Part shown: positions 19,622-27,206 of the stretch, piece by piece
Layout of the letters: every line of letters begins with the position of its first letter
Position numbering within the stretch: position 1 is the first letter of the stretch
Assembly: GCF_005239095.1 (NCBI RefSeq)
Contig: NZ_SZUA01000003.1
Span: 558,001-622,000, forward strand
Length of the DNA stretch: 64,000 nt
Source: Luteimonas gilva
GTDB lineage: Bacteria; Pseudomonadota; Gammaproteobacteria; Xanthomonadales; Xanthomonadaceae
Direction: 5' to 3'
Position numbers and translations under genes: made by a program
Notes under the pieces: generated by a model
The model's input: only the letters and a program-made list of their open reading frames with translations
Told to the model about the DNA's origin: nothing
Database searches by the model: none

Positions 19622-20287
19622 ATGACCGGTGAATCGCTGCTGCTGTATTCGTATTGGCGCTCGAGCGCCGCCTACCGCGTGCGCATCGGGCTGAACCTCA
19701 AGGGGCTGGCCTACGAAATCTTGCCCGTGCACTTGCTGCGCGACGGCGGCGAACAGCACAGCGAGCGCTATCGGCAGGCCAATCCGCAGGGTCTGGTGCC
19801 GGTGCTGCAACACGGCCAGCGGATGCTGCGGCAGTCGCTGGCGATTTTGGAATACATCGACGAAGTCTGGCCCGAGCCGGCCCTGCTGCCGGCCACCTCG
19901 CGCGGCCGCCAGCGCGTGCGCGCGCTGGCGCAGCTGATCGCCTGCGACGTGCACCCGCTCAACAACCTGCGGGTGATGCGCTATTTCGAGCACACCTGGC
20001 ACGTGCCGCAACCCGAGCGCGACGAATGGATGCGGCATTGGATGAGCGAAGGCTTCGCCGCGTTCGAGTCCATGCTCAGCGACCATCCGTCCACCGACAC
20101 CTTCTGCGAAGGCAATACGCCGACGATCGCCGACTGCTGTCTGGTGCCGCAGGTCTACAACGCGCGCCGCTTCGGCGTGGACCTGGAGAAATTCCCGAAC
20201 ATCGTGCGGATCGAGCAGGCTTGCTTGGCCTTGCCGGCGTTCGATGCGGCGCGGCCTGAGCGGCAGCCGGATGCGCCGGCTAGTTAG
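19622..20287 (+). CDS. maiA: Maleylacetoacetate isomerase (zeta-class GST)
   Basis: 221 residues from the ATG at 19622. Glutathione-dependent isomerisation of maleylacetoacetate to fumarylacetoacetate. The zeta-class signature is clear: 'LYSYWRSSAAYRVRIGLNLK' (SSCxxRVRIAL-type motif with Ala in place of the active-site Cys), 'NPQGLVPVL', 'QSLAILEYIDE', 'DVHPLNNLRVMRY', 'GNTPTIADCCLVPQVYNARRF'. Pairs functionally with the upstream fumarylacetoacetase. The open frame extends back through the repeat at 19568, but that is not coding. Confidence 0.95.
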   Translation: MTGESLLLYSYWRSSAAYRVRIGLNLKGLAYEILPVHLLRDGGEQHSERYRQANPQGLVPVLQHGQRMLRQSLAILEYIDEVWPEPALLPATSRGRQRVRALAQLIACDVHPLNNLRVMRYFEHTWHVPQPERDEWMRHWMSEGFAAFESMLSDHPSTDTFCEGNTPTIADCCLVPQVYNARRFGVDLEKFPNIVRIEQACLALPAFDAARPERQPDAPAS

Positions 20288-20289
20288 TG

Positions 20290-20384
20290 CGAGGAACTAG
20301 TGGAGAGGAACTAGAAACGAGTAAAAGCAGTCGCGCTAGATTCCGCCTTTACTAGTTTCTAGTTCCTCTCCACTAGTTTCCTCG
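20290..20384. repeat. Long AT-richer palindrome between convergent genes
   Basis: Arms of about 37 bases: CGAGGAACTAGTGGAGAGGA … and its complement with a single extra base, about 22-base loop. Compositionally unlike the neighbourhood (ACTAGT/CTAGAA motifs). It sits exactly between the 3' ends of the isomerase gene and pilU and could act as a two-way terminator. Confidence 0.88.
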
Positions 20385-20389
20385 TTCGC

Positions 20390-21517
20390 TCAATGCTCGT
20401 AGCCGCCCTGCGACGGCGCGCTGAACACTTCGGCGTAAGGATCGTGCGCTTCCTTGCTGCCCTCGGACAGGCGGAACTTCAGCATCAGCCCGTCGCGCGA
20501 GTCGGCGGCGCGCAGCGCTTCTTCCATTTCGATCTTGCCTTCCTTGTGCAGCCGGTACAGGCACTGGTCGAAGGTCTCCATGCCTTCCTCCAGCGATTCC
20601 TCCATCGCCTGCTTGATCTCGTGGACCTGGCCGCGCCGCATCAGGTCGCGGATCATCGGCGTGTTGATCAGGATTTCCGCGGCCGGCAGGCGCAAACCGT
20701 CGACGCCGACCACCAAGCGCTGCGAGACCACCGCCTTCAGGTTCAGCGCCAGGTTCATCAGGATGTTCTTGTGCGCGCTTTCCGGGAAGAAGTTCAGGAT
20801 GCGCTCCAGGGTCTGGTCGGCGTTGTTGGAGTGCAGCGTGGCCAAGCAGATGTGGCCGGTTTCGGCGAAGGCGATCGCCGCCTCCATCGTGGTCGCGTCC
20901 AGGATTTCGCCGATCAGGATCACGTCCGGCGCTTCGCGCATCGCGTTCTTCAGCGCGTTGTGGAAGCCGTGCGTGTCCAGGCCCACTTCGCGCTGGTTGA
21001 CGATCGACTTCTTGTGCCGGTGCAGGTATTCGATCGGATCCTCGATGGTGAGGATGTGGCCCGAAGTGTTGCTGTTGCGGTGGTCGATCATCGACGCCAG
21101 CGTGGTCGACTTGCCCGAGCCGGTGGAGCCGACGATCAGCACCAGGCCGCGCGGGGCCATGATGATGTCCTTCAGCACCTGCGGCAGCTGCAGCTCTTCG
21201 ATGCTGGGGATCACGCTGCGGATCGAGCGGATCACCATGCCCACTTCGCCGCGCTGCTTGAACACGTTGACGCGGAAGCGGCCGGTGTCGACCAGGGCCA
21301 GCGCCATGTTCAGTTCCAGGTCGCGCTCGAAGCTGGCGATCTGGCCTTCGTCCATCAGCGAATAGGCGATTTTCTTGACCATGCCCGCGGGCAGGCCGCT
21401 GTTGCCGAGCGGATACAGCTTGCCTTCGATTTTGATGTAGATCGGCGCGCCCGATGTCAGGAACATGTCCGACGCGTTTTTTTCCGTCATCAGCTTGAGG
21501 AAATAGCCGATGTCCAT
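20390..21517 (-). CDS. pilU: Type IV pilus retraction ATPase PilU
   Basis: 375-residue hexameric secretion ATPase of the PilT/PilU family that aids pilus retraction and twitching motility. Walker A 'VGSTGSGKSTTLASMIDHRN', Asp box 'ILTIEDPIEYLH', Walker B 'DVILIGEILDATTMEAAI', His box 'HICLATLHSNNADQT'. The N-terminal 'MDIGYFLKLMTEKNASDMFL' and a long acidic C-terminal tail favour PilU over PilT. The ATG at 21517 follows GGGGA. It is not next to pilT here, although the two are commonly adjacent. Confidence 0.93.
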   Translation of the reverse strand: MDIGYFLKLMTEKNASDMFLTSGAPIYIKIEGKLYPLGNSGLPAGMVKKIAYSLMDEGQIASFERDLELNMALALVDTGRFRVNVFKQRGEVGMVIRSIRSVIPSIEELQLPQVLKDIIMAPRGLVLIVGSTGSGKSTTLASMIDHRNSNTSGHILTIEDPIEYLHRHKKSIVNQREVGLDTHGFHNALKNAMREAPDVILIGEILDATTMEAAIAFAETGHICLATLHSNNADQTLERILNFFPESAHKNILMNLALNLKAVVSQRLVVGVDGLRLPAAEILINTPMIRDLMRRGQVHEIKQAMEESLEEGMETFDQCLYRLHKEGKIEMEEALRAADSRDGLMLKFRLSEGSKEAHDPYAEVFSAPSQGGYEH

Positions 21518-21625
21518 AGATGAATCCCCGATAAAACCGCGAGGCGCACCCGATCCATTTGCATGCGCGCCGCGGGCTGCAGACAATGGGCCGGCTACAC
21601 CCCCAATTGCGCCGCCGGACCGCCC

Positions 21626-22012
21626 ATGCCGATTAGCTTCGCACATATCCGTGGAATTCGTGCCGCCCTGGCCGCAACCGTGATCGGGTGCGCATTGGCG
21701 GCCTGCGCCAGCCTGCCGCCGCCGACCGGCGAACTGCAGGCGGCGCAGCAGGCCGTGTCCCGCGCCGACCAGGCCGACGCCGACCAGCATGCGCCCGACC
21801 TGCTCGCCGCCGCACGCGGCGAACTCAGCCGCGCCCAAGAGGCCATGGCCCGCGGCGACGACGACACCGCGCGCCGCTTCGCGCTGTCGGCCGCGGCCGA
21901 CGCCGACCTGGCCAATGCGCGCAGCCGCGAGGCCGCGCAGAACACCGAGCTGGCGCAGCGCCGCGCCGAGATCGCCGACTTGCGCCGCAAGCTGCAGATG
22001 GGAGGCGAATGA
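21626..22012 (+). CDS. DUF4398 family lipoprotein
   Basis: 128 residues, lipobox ALAAC at about residues 21-25, then a mature helical region rich in Ala/Arg/Asp: 'AQQAVSRADQADADQHAPDLLAAARGELSRAQEAMARGDDDTARRFALSAAADADLA', the DUF4398 pattern. Probably a periplasmic-facing outer-membrane lipoprotein. In other genomes DUF4398 proteins precede OmpA-domain proteins; here the next gene overlaps its stop and encodes a coiled coil without an OmpA domain. Function unknown. Confidence 0.85.
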   Translation: MPISFAHIRGIRAALAATVIGCALAACASLPPPTGELQAAQQAVSRADQADADQHAPDLLAAARGELSRAQEAMARGDDDTARRFALSAAADADLANARSREAAQNTELAQRRAEIADLRRKLQMGGE

Positions 22013-22677
22013 TGAAGATTCCGTCCGCCCTTCCCACTAAAGCTCGCATCGGCGCCACTGTCGCGACCTTCCTGCTGGCGGCTTTGCTTGCGGCCGCCCC
22101 GCTCGCCCGCGCGGCCGACGACGATCCGGATGCCGCGCGCCTGTCGCAGCGTTTGCAGCAGCTGGACAACGATCTGCGTTTGGCGGGTGCGGCGTCGTAC
22201 GAAAGATTGCAGGCGCGGCAGGCGATCGAGCGCCTGATCGCCGCGCGCAGCCGCGACCGCGAGAATGCGCTGTACGTGGCCGAACGCCGCGTGGAAACGG
22301 CCGAAATCGCGGCGCGCAACGATCTGGGCCGGCGCGATATCGAACGCTTGGACCGGGAGCGCAGCGACTTGCTGGTGGAAGCCAGCCGCCGCGACGCAGA
22401 GCAGGCGCGGCAGGAAGCCGAACGGCTGCGCGTGCAAGCGCAGATCCAGGCCGAAGAAACCGAACGCCTGCGTCAGGCCGCCGAGCAGGAAGCGACCGCG
22501 CGCCAGCAAGCCGAAGGCGTGTTGGACGACGTCGCCGGCGCGCAGGCCGCGAAGCTGCGCGCGGCGCGCCAGCGCCAGGCCGAACTGGCCAAGCGCGAGG
22601 CCGAATTGATGTCCGGCACGGGCGATTCGGGCAAGCCGCAGAGCGATAAGCCGAAGCAGAAACCCAAGAAGCCCTAA
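22012..22677 (+). CDS. Exported coiled-coil protein
   Basis: 221 residues. Signal peptide (TFLLAALLAAAPLARAADDD, cleavage near ARA). The mature protein from about 35 to 205 is almost entirely charged heptads (…RLDRERSDLLVEASRRDAEQ…), i.e. a long coiled coil. The tail is KPQSDKPKQKPKKP. Two ATGs in tandem (22009 and 22012) overlap the previous stop; I use the second because GGGAGG is then six bases away. Cotranslated with the DUF4398 lipoprotein. It resembles the linker part of OmpA-type envelope proteins, but no OmpA domain follows. Function unknown. Confidence 0.8.
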   Translation: MKIPSALPTKARIGATVATFLLAALLAAAPLARAADDDPDAARLSQRLQQLDNDLRLAGAASYERLQARQAIERLIAARSRDRENALYVAERRVETAEIAARNDLGRRDIERLDRERSDLLVEASRRDAEQARQEAERLRVQAQIQAEETERLRQAAEQEATARQQAEGVLDDVAGAQAAKLRAARQRQAELAKREAELMSGTGDSGKPQSDKPKQKPKKP

Positions 22678-22736
22678 TCGGTTTCGCGCTTTGTAGCGCG
22701 GAGGCTTGCCCGGTTGCCTTGAGGTTGTTTTTGCTC

Positions 22737-22802
22737 GTGTAGAGCGGAGCTTGCTCCGCTCAATCTGGCCGAAGAGCAGCGGAGCAAGCTCCGCTCTACA
22801 CG
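22737..22802. repeat. Palindromic element, family B (copy 2)
   Basis: GTGTAGAGCGGAGCTTGCTC … and complement, shorter spacer than the copies at 9514-9603 and 61095-61182. Located directly after the coiled-coil gene. Confidence 0.9.
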
Positions 22803-22804
22803 GG

Positions 22805-23319
22805 CCAAAGCCAGCCTTCGATCTCATGGCGCCCCCCAGTCAGCTTCCGATAGCTTCTCGACCGAATAAGGCCGCGCCTGCGCACTCATAAAGTCATTTA
22901 ATATCAATGGCTTGAATTAATAAGCAACGGCTTTGAGCGGGCTTCCGGCCGCCTGACCGATTCAGCTTGGAATCGTTTACGCCCCAGCCGAATCAAGCAC
23001 TTGCGCCATACGCTTGAAGCCCAGAAATCGGAGGAGTAGGGTCGAATCACCGGATGGCCTCCACCGTCCGGCAGAGCCAGACCGATGACCCACGCCCCCG
23101 ATTCGCAGGAGCTCGCCACCGTCGGAAAAGCGGTAGCGGGCGCCCCATCGGGACGCGTCCGCATCGAAGCCCTGGCCATCTCGCTCCCAACGACGCCCTG
23201 TGCCGCGAAGGCCGGGGCGTTGCTGTATGCGGATCCCTCGCGCAACGACTTCGGCCGCTCCGGGTTGGATCCGGGGCATCGCTCCGGCCGGGTCATCCAC
23301 TGAATCGAAGGAGGCATCC
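22805..23319. other. Gap without supported gene
   Basis: About 515 bases. It contains a short AT-rich patch (about 22890-22925) that stands out from the surroundings. Open frames on both strands lack a Shine-Dalgarno and any recognisable motif. I see no RNA gene, repeat or clear promoter apart from the AT-rich patch. It could be a decayed gene. Confidence 0.5.
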
Positions 23320-23538
23320 ATGTTCGAAGGGCAATCGCAGACCGAAATCGAGGCCATCATGAAAGCCGATCCGGAATTCCGGCAGCTTTATCAGAAGCAC
23401 AAAGACCTCGACAAAAAGGTGCTCGATGCGGAACTGGGCGTGCTGCCGCTCGACGACAACACGCTCGCGCAGATGAAGCGCGAAAAGCTCGCGGCTAAGG
23501 ATCGCCTGACCCACTTGTACGAAGCCCGCCACCACTGA
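23320..23538 (+). CDS. YdcH family protein (DUF465)
   Basis: 72 residues, matching the small DUF465 proteins: 'DPEFRQLYQKHKDLDKKV' then a short proline-containing turn and 'LAQMKREKLAAKDRLTHLYE', i.e. a helical hairpin. Clear GGAGG Shine-Dalgarno five bases before the ATG at 23320. A strong intrinsic terminator follows, so it is probably a single-gene unit. Function of the family unknown. Confidence 0.92.
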   Translation: MFEGQSQTEIEAIMKADPEFRQLYQKHKDLDKKVLDAELGVLPLDDNTLAQMKREKLAAKDRLTHLYEARHH

Positions 23539-23548
23539 CGTTCAACCG

Positions 23549-23600
23549 CCGCGGGCGGTGACGGCCTCCTCGTCGGCCGTCGCCGCCCGCGTTTTTATTT
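23549..23600 (+). terminator. Intrinsic terminator after the YdcH-like gene
   Basis: GCGGGCGGTGACGGCC … GGCCGTCGCCGCCCGC, about 16-bp stem with one mismatch or bulge, followed by GTTTTTATTT. Ten bases after the stop of the DUF465 gene. Confidence 0.93.
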
Positions 23601-23624
23601 CCGGCATGATTTTTTTCGTGCGGG

Positions 23625-23714
23625 TTTTGTAGGAGCGGCTTCAGCCGCGACTCTTTCCCACACGTCGCGGCGATCTGAAGAAAAAAGCCCGCGGCTGAAG
23701 CCGCTCCTACAAAA
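23625..23714. repeat. Palindromic REP-like element, family A (copy 2)
   Basis: Arms 23625-23649 (TTTTGTAGGAGCGGCTTCAG…) and 23691-23714, complementary, with a GTCGCGGCGATC-containing loop. Same family as 4121-4197 and 54185-54280. Lies 50 bases upstream of the cystathionine beta-synthase gene. Confidence 0.92.
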
Positions 23715-23765
23715 GCGGCCCCATCCGGCGGATAATCCGGGCTCTTTCCGCTAAGCCCGATCCGC

Positions 23766-25136
23766 ATGACCACCCACTCCTCCGTCCTGGAACTGATCGG
23801 CGAGACGCCGATCGTGAAAGCGCAACGCCTGGATGCGGGCCCGTGCGAGCTGTTCCTGAAGCTGGAAAGCGCCAATCCCGGCGGTTCGATCAAGGACCGC
23901 ATCGGCATGAGCATGATCGAAGCGGCCGAGCGCCGCGGCGACATCAAGCCCGGCGACACCTTGGTGGAAGGCACCGCCGGCAATACCGGCATCGGCCTGG
24001 CCCTGGTCGCGCAGCAGAAGGGCTACAAGCTGATCCTCGTGGTGCCGGACAAGATGAGCCGCGAGAAGATCTTCAACCTGAAAGCGATGGGCGCCGAAGT
24101 GCGGTTGACCCGCTCGGACGTGGCCAAGGGCCATCCGGACTACTACCAGGACCTGGCCGAGCGCATCGCCCGCGAGACGCCGGGCGCGTACTTCATCAAC
24201 CAATTCGGCAATCCCGACAATCCGGCCGCGCACGAGCACGGCACCGGCCCCGAAATCCTGCGCCAGATGGATGGCGACCTGGACGCGGTGGTGTTCGGCT
24301 GCGGCAGCTCCGGCACCATGACCGGCTTATCGCGCTGCTTCGCCAAGTTGTCGCCGCACACCGAGATGGTCCTGGCCGATCCGGTCGGTTCGATCCTGGC
24401 CGAATACATCAACGAAGGCACGCTCAGCGAGAAATCGGCGAGCTGGATGGTGGAAGGCATCGGCGAGGATTTCCTGCCGAGCATTTCCGATTTCACGCGG
24501 GTCAAGAAAGCCTACGCGATCACCGACAAGGAAAGCTTCCTGACCGCGCGCGAGCTGCTGGAGAAGGAAGGCATCCTCGGCGGCTCGTCCACCGGCACCC
24601 TGCTGGCCGCGGCGCTGAAGTACTGCCGCGAGCAGACCGAGAAGAAGCGCGTGCTCGTGTTCGTCTGCGACACCGGCAACAAGTACCTGTCGAAGATGTA
24701 CAACGACTACTGGATGCTCGACAACGGCTTCCTGGAACGCGAGCAGACCGGCGACCTGCGCGACTTGATCCTGCGTCCGTATTCGCGCCGCGATACCGTG
24801 GTGGTGGGGCCGAACGATCTGCTGGTCACCGCCTACCAGCGGATGAAGCTGTACGACGTTTCGCAATTGCCGGTGATGGAAGGCGACCACCTGGTCGGCA
24901 TCGTCGACGAAAGCGACGTGCTGCTGCACGTGTACGGCGACGAGGCCCGGTTCCGCGATCCGGTCTCGACCGCGATGGTGTCCAAGCTGAACAAATTGGA
25001 CGTCAAATCGCCGATCGAATCGCTGCTGCCGGTGTTCGACGCCGGGCAGGTGGCGATCGTCACCGACGGAGGCGCTTTTTTGGGACTGATCACACGGATC
25101 GACCTGCTGAACTACCTGCGCCGGCGGGTCCAGTAA
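23766..25136 (+). CDS. cbs: Cystathionine beta-synthase (PLP domain plus CBS pair)
   Basis: 456 residues. The PLP-dependent core (1-320) has 'SANPGGSIKDRIG' with the PLP lysine at about residue 44, 'EGTAGNTGIGLALVA', and 'GCGSSGTMTG' binding phosphate. The C-terminal 120 residues form a pair of CBS domains ('VVVGPNDLLVTAYQRMKLYDVSQLPV', 'GLITRIDLLNYL'), as in the eukaryote-like CBS that makes cystathionine from serine and homocysteine. A cysteine synthase would lack the CBS pair. The adjacent gene is a cystathionine gamma-synthase/lyase, so together they form a transsulfuration pair. Confidence 0.93.
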   Translation: MTTHSSVLELIGETPIVKAQRLDAGPCELFLKLESANPGGSIKDRIGMSMIEAAERRGDIKPGDTLVEGTAGNTGIGLALVAQQKGYKLILVVPDKMSREKIFNLKAMGAEVRLTRSDVAKGHPDYYQDLAERIARETPGAYFINQFGNPDNPAAHEHGTGPEILRQMDGDLDAVVFGCGSSGTMTGLSRCFAKLSPHTEMVLADPVGSILAEYINEGTLSEKSASWMVEGIGEDFLPSISDFTRVKKAYAITDKESFLTARELLEKEGILGGSSTGTLLAAALKYCREQTEKKRVLVFVCDTGNKYLSKMYNDYWMLDNGFLEREQTGDLRDLILRPYSRRDTVVVGPNDLLVTAYQRMKLYDVSQLPVMEGDHLVGIVDESDVLLHVYGDEARFRDPVSTAMVSKLNKLDVKSPIESLLPVFDAGQVAIVTDGGAFLGLITRIDLLNYLRRRVQ

Positions 25137-25196
25137 ATCGGGGCTTAAGGGGGCCGGATGGTAGAATCCGGGCCGACGATTTTCAGGAAAACCCCC

Positions 25197-26405
25197 GTGA
25201 ACGAACACAGCGGCGACGCTTCCCCGGGCGCCGGCCGGCCCGCCCTGGGCACCCTGGCCATCCACGGCGGCCAGGCTCCGGACCCCAGCACCGGCGCGGT
25301 CATGCCGCCGATCTACGCCACCAGCACCTATGCCCAGGCCAGCCCGGGCGTGCATCAGGGCTTCGAATATTCCCGCACCCATAACCCCACCCGCTTCGCC
25401 TACGAGCGGTGCGCGGCGGCGCTGGAAGGCGGCAGCCGCGGCTTCGCCTTCGCTTCGGGCATGGCGGCCACTTCGACCGTGCTGGAGCTGCTGGACAGCG
25501 GTTCGCACGTGGTGGCGATGGACGACCTGTACGGCGGCAGCTTCCGCCTGTTCGAACGCGTGCGCCGGCGTTCGGCCGGTTTGGATTTCAGCTTCGTCGA
25601 CCTGACCGACTTGGCCGCGTTCGAAGCCGCGATCCGTCCCGAAACGAAGATGGTGTGGGTGGAGACGCCGACCAATCCGATGCTGAAGGTGGTCGACCTG
25701 GCCGCGATCTCGGCGATCGCCAAGAAGCGCGGCTTGCGGATGGTGGTCGACAACACCTTCGCTTCGCCGATCCTGCAACGCCCGATCGAATACGGCGCCG
25801 ACATCGTCGTGCACTCGGCCACCAAATACCTCAACGGCCATTCGGACATGGTCGGCGGCATCGCGGTGGTCGGCGACGATGCCGAGCTCGCCGAGAAAAT
25901 GGCTTTCCTGCAGAACTCGATCGGCGCCGTGCAAGGCCCGTTCGACAGTTTCCTCGCCTTGCGCGGCCTGAAGACCCTGCATCTGCGCATGAAGGCGCAT
26001 TGCGAGAACGCGATGGCGCTGGCCGAGTGGCTGCAGTCGCGGCCGCAGATCGAGAAAGTGATCTATCCCGGCCTGGCTTCGCATCCGCAGCACGCCCTGG
26101 CCAAGCGCCAGATGGACGGCTTCGGCGGCATCATCTCGATCGCGCTCAAGGGCGGCTTCGAAGCGGCCAAGCGGTTGTGCGAGCGCACGCAACTGTTCAC
26201 CCTGGCCGAATCGCTAGGCGGCGTCGAAAGCCTGATCAACCATCCAGCGGTGATGACGCACGCGTCGATCCCGCCGGAGAACCGGGCGCGACTGGGCATC
26301 ACGGACAACCTGGTGCGGCTGAGCGTGGGCATCGAAGGAATGGACGATCTGCGCGACGATCTTGCGCGCGCACTCTCAGACGATCGCCACGGCCAGGCAC
26401 GGTAA
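25197..26405 (+). CDS. metB: Cystathionine gamma-synthase / gamma-lyase family
   Basis: 402 residues from the GTG at 25197. PLP enzyme of the Cys/Met metabolism family: 'AIHGGQAPDPSTGAVMPPIY', 'EYSRTHNPTR', 'FASGMAATST', 'VVDNTFASPILQRP', and the PLP lysine in 'HSATKYLNGHSD'. Synthase and lyase cannot be separated by eye; with CBS next door, lyase activity (reverse transsulfuration) is plausible. An alternative ATG at 25158 has a better Shine-Dalgarno (AAGGGGG), but a TAGAAT -10-like box at about 25161 suggests transcription starts after it. This gene marks the left border of the LPS locus. Confidence 0.92.
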   Translation: MNEHSGDASPGAGRPALGTLAIHGGQAPDPSTGAVMPPIYATSTYAQASPGVHQGFEYSRTHNPTRFAYERCAAALEGGSRGFAFASGMAATSTVLELLDSGSHVVAMDDLYGGSFRLFERVRRRSAGLDFSFVDLTDLAAFEAAIRPETKMVWVETPTNPMLKVVDLAAISAIAKKRGLRMVVDNTFASPILQRPIEYGADIVVHSATKYLNGHSDMVGGIAVVGDDAELAEKMAFLQNSIGAVQGPFDSFLALRGLKTLHLRMKAHCENAMALAEWLQSRPQIEKVIYPGLASHPQHALAKRQMDGFGGIISIALKGGFEAAKRLCERTQLFTLAESLGGVESLINHPAVMTHASIPPENRARLGITDNLVRLSVGIEGMDDLRDDLARALSDDRHGQAR

Positions 26406-26414
26406 GGAGCGTCG

Positions 26415-27206
26415 ATGTCATCGCTGGTCAAGGCGGCATGGCGTTATCGGGGCTTCATCACTTCCTCGGTCGCCAACGAGTTCAAGTCGAGGCTCGGCCG
26501 CAGCCGCTTCGGCACGGCATGGATAGTGCTGCAGCCGTTGGCGCAGGTGCTGATTTTCGCCACCATCCTTTCCAACGTCCTAGCGGCGCGGCTGGCGGGC
26601 ATAGACAGCAAGTACGCTTATGCGATCTATCTGATCGCCGGAACGTTGTGCTGGTCGCTGTTCTCGGAAATCATCATGCGCTGCACGACGGTTTTCATCG
26701 ACAACGGATCGCTGCTCAAAAAAGTGCATTTTCCGCGGATTGCGCTGCCCGCGATCGCGATCGGTTCGGCTTCCGTCAACAACGTCGCGCTGCTGGCGGT
26801 CAGCCTCGTGATCCTGCCGGTGCTCGGCATTCTTCCCGATTGGCACTTCCTGTGGCTACCGTTGCTTATGGGCCTTACCGTCGCATTGGCCGCCGGAATA
26901 GGCTTGTTGCTCGGCACCTTGAACGTCTTCGCCCGGGACGTCGGTCAGGTGGTGGCGGTAGCGCTGCAATTCTGGTTTTGGGTGACGCCGATCGTCTACC
27001 CTATGTCGATCGTTCCGGAGGGTTTCCGCGCGACGCTGAATTTCAATCCGGCGGTGCCGCTGGTAGTCAGCTATCAGAACATCCTGCTCTATGGGCAGCC
27101 TCCATCGCCGCAGATCGCTTGGGTCGCTGTGCTGGCAGTCGTGTTGTTGACGGCAGGGCTGTTCCTTTTCCGGCGCGCGTCATCGGAAATGGTGGATGTT
27201 CTATGA
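26415..27206 (+). CDS. wzm: O-antigen ABC transporter permease
   Basis: 263 residues, ABC-2 type integral membrane protein with six predicted TM helices. Exports a finished, undecaprenyl-linked O-polysaccharide across the inner membrane with the Wzt ATPase encoded next. Recognisable features: N-terminal 'FKSRLGRSRFGTAWIVLQPLAQV', 'LLKKVHFPRIALP', and the C-terminal 'FWFWVTPIVYPMSIVPE', all typical of Wzm/TagG-like permeases. Good GGAG Shine-Dalgarno nine bases after the metB stop. The wzt ATG overlaps its stop (ATGA). Confidence 0.95.
   Translation: MSSLVKAAWRYRGFITSSVANEFKSRLGRSRFGTAWIVLQPLAQVLIFATILSNVLAARLAGIDSKYAYAIYLIAGTLCWSLFSEIIMRCTTVFIDNGSLLKKVHFPRIALPAIAIGSASVNNVALLAVSLVILPVLGILPDWHFLWLPLLMGLTVALAAGIGLLLGTLNVFARDVGQVVAVALQFWFWVTPIVYPMSIVPEGFRATLNFNPAVPLVVSYQNILLYGQPPSPQIAWVAVLAVVLLTAGLFLFRRASSEMVDVL

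Noticed and set aside
22904-23317. Minus-strand ORF of 137 codons and a plus-strand ORF of 72 codons (23085-23303) in the 22.8-23.3 kb gap
   Set aside because: No Shine-Dalgarno, no motif, no hydrophobic or helical pattern; cannot be told from chance frames.
25409-27202. Open frame leading in frame into wzt, suggesting a 1012-residue protein
   Set aside because: The upstream part overlaps metB and wzm in another frame and has no protein character; Wzt starts at 27203 with an ATGA overlap.
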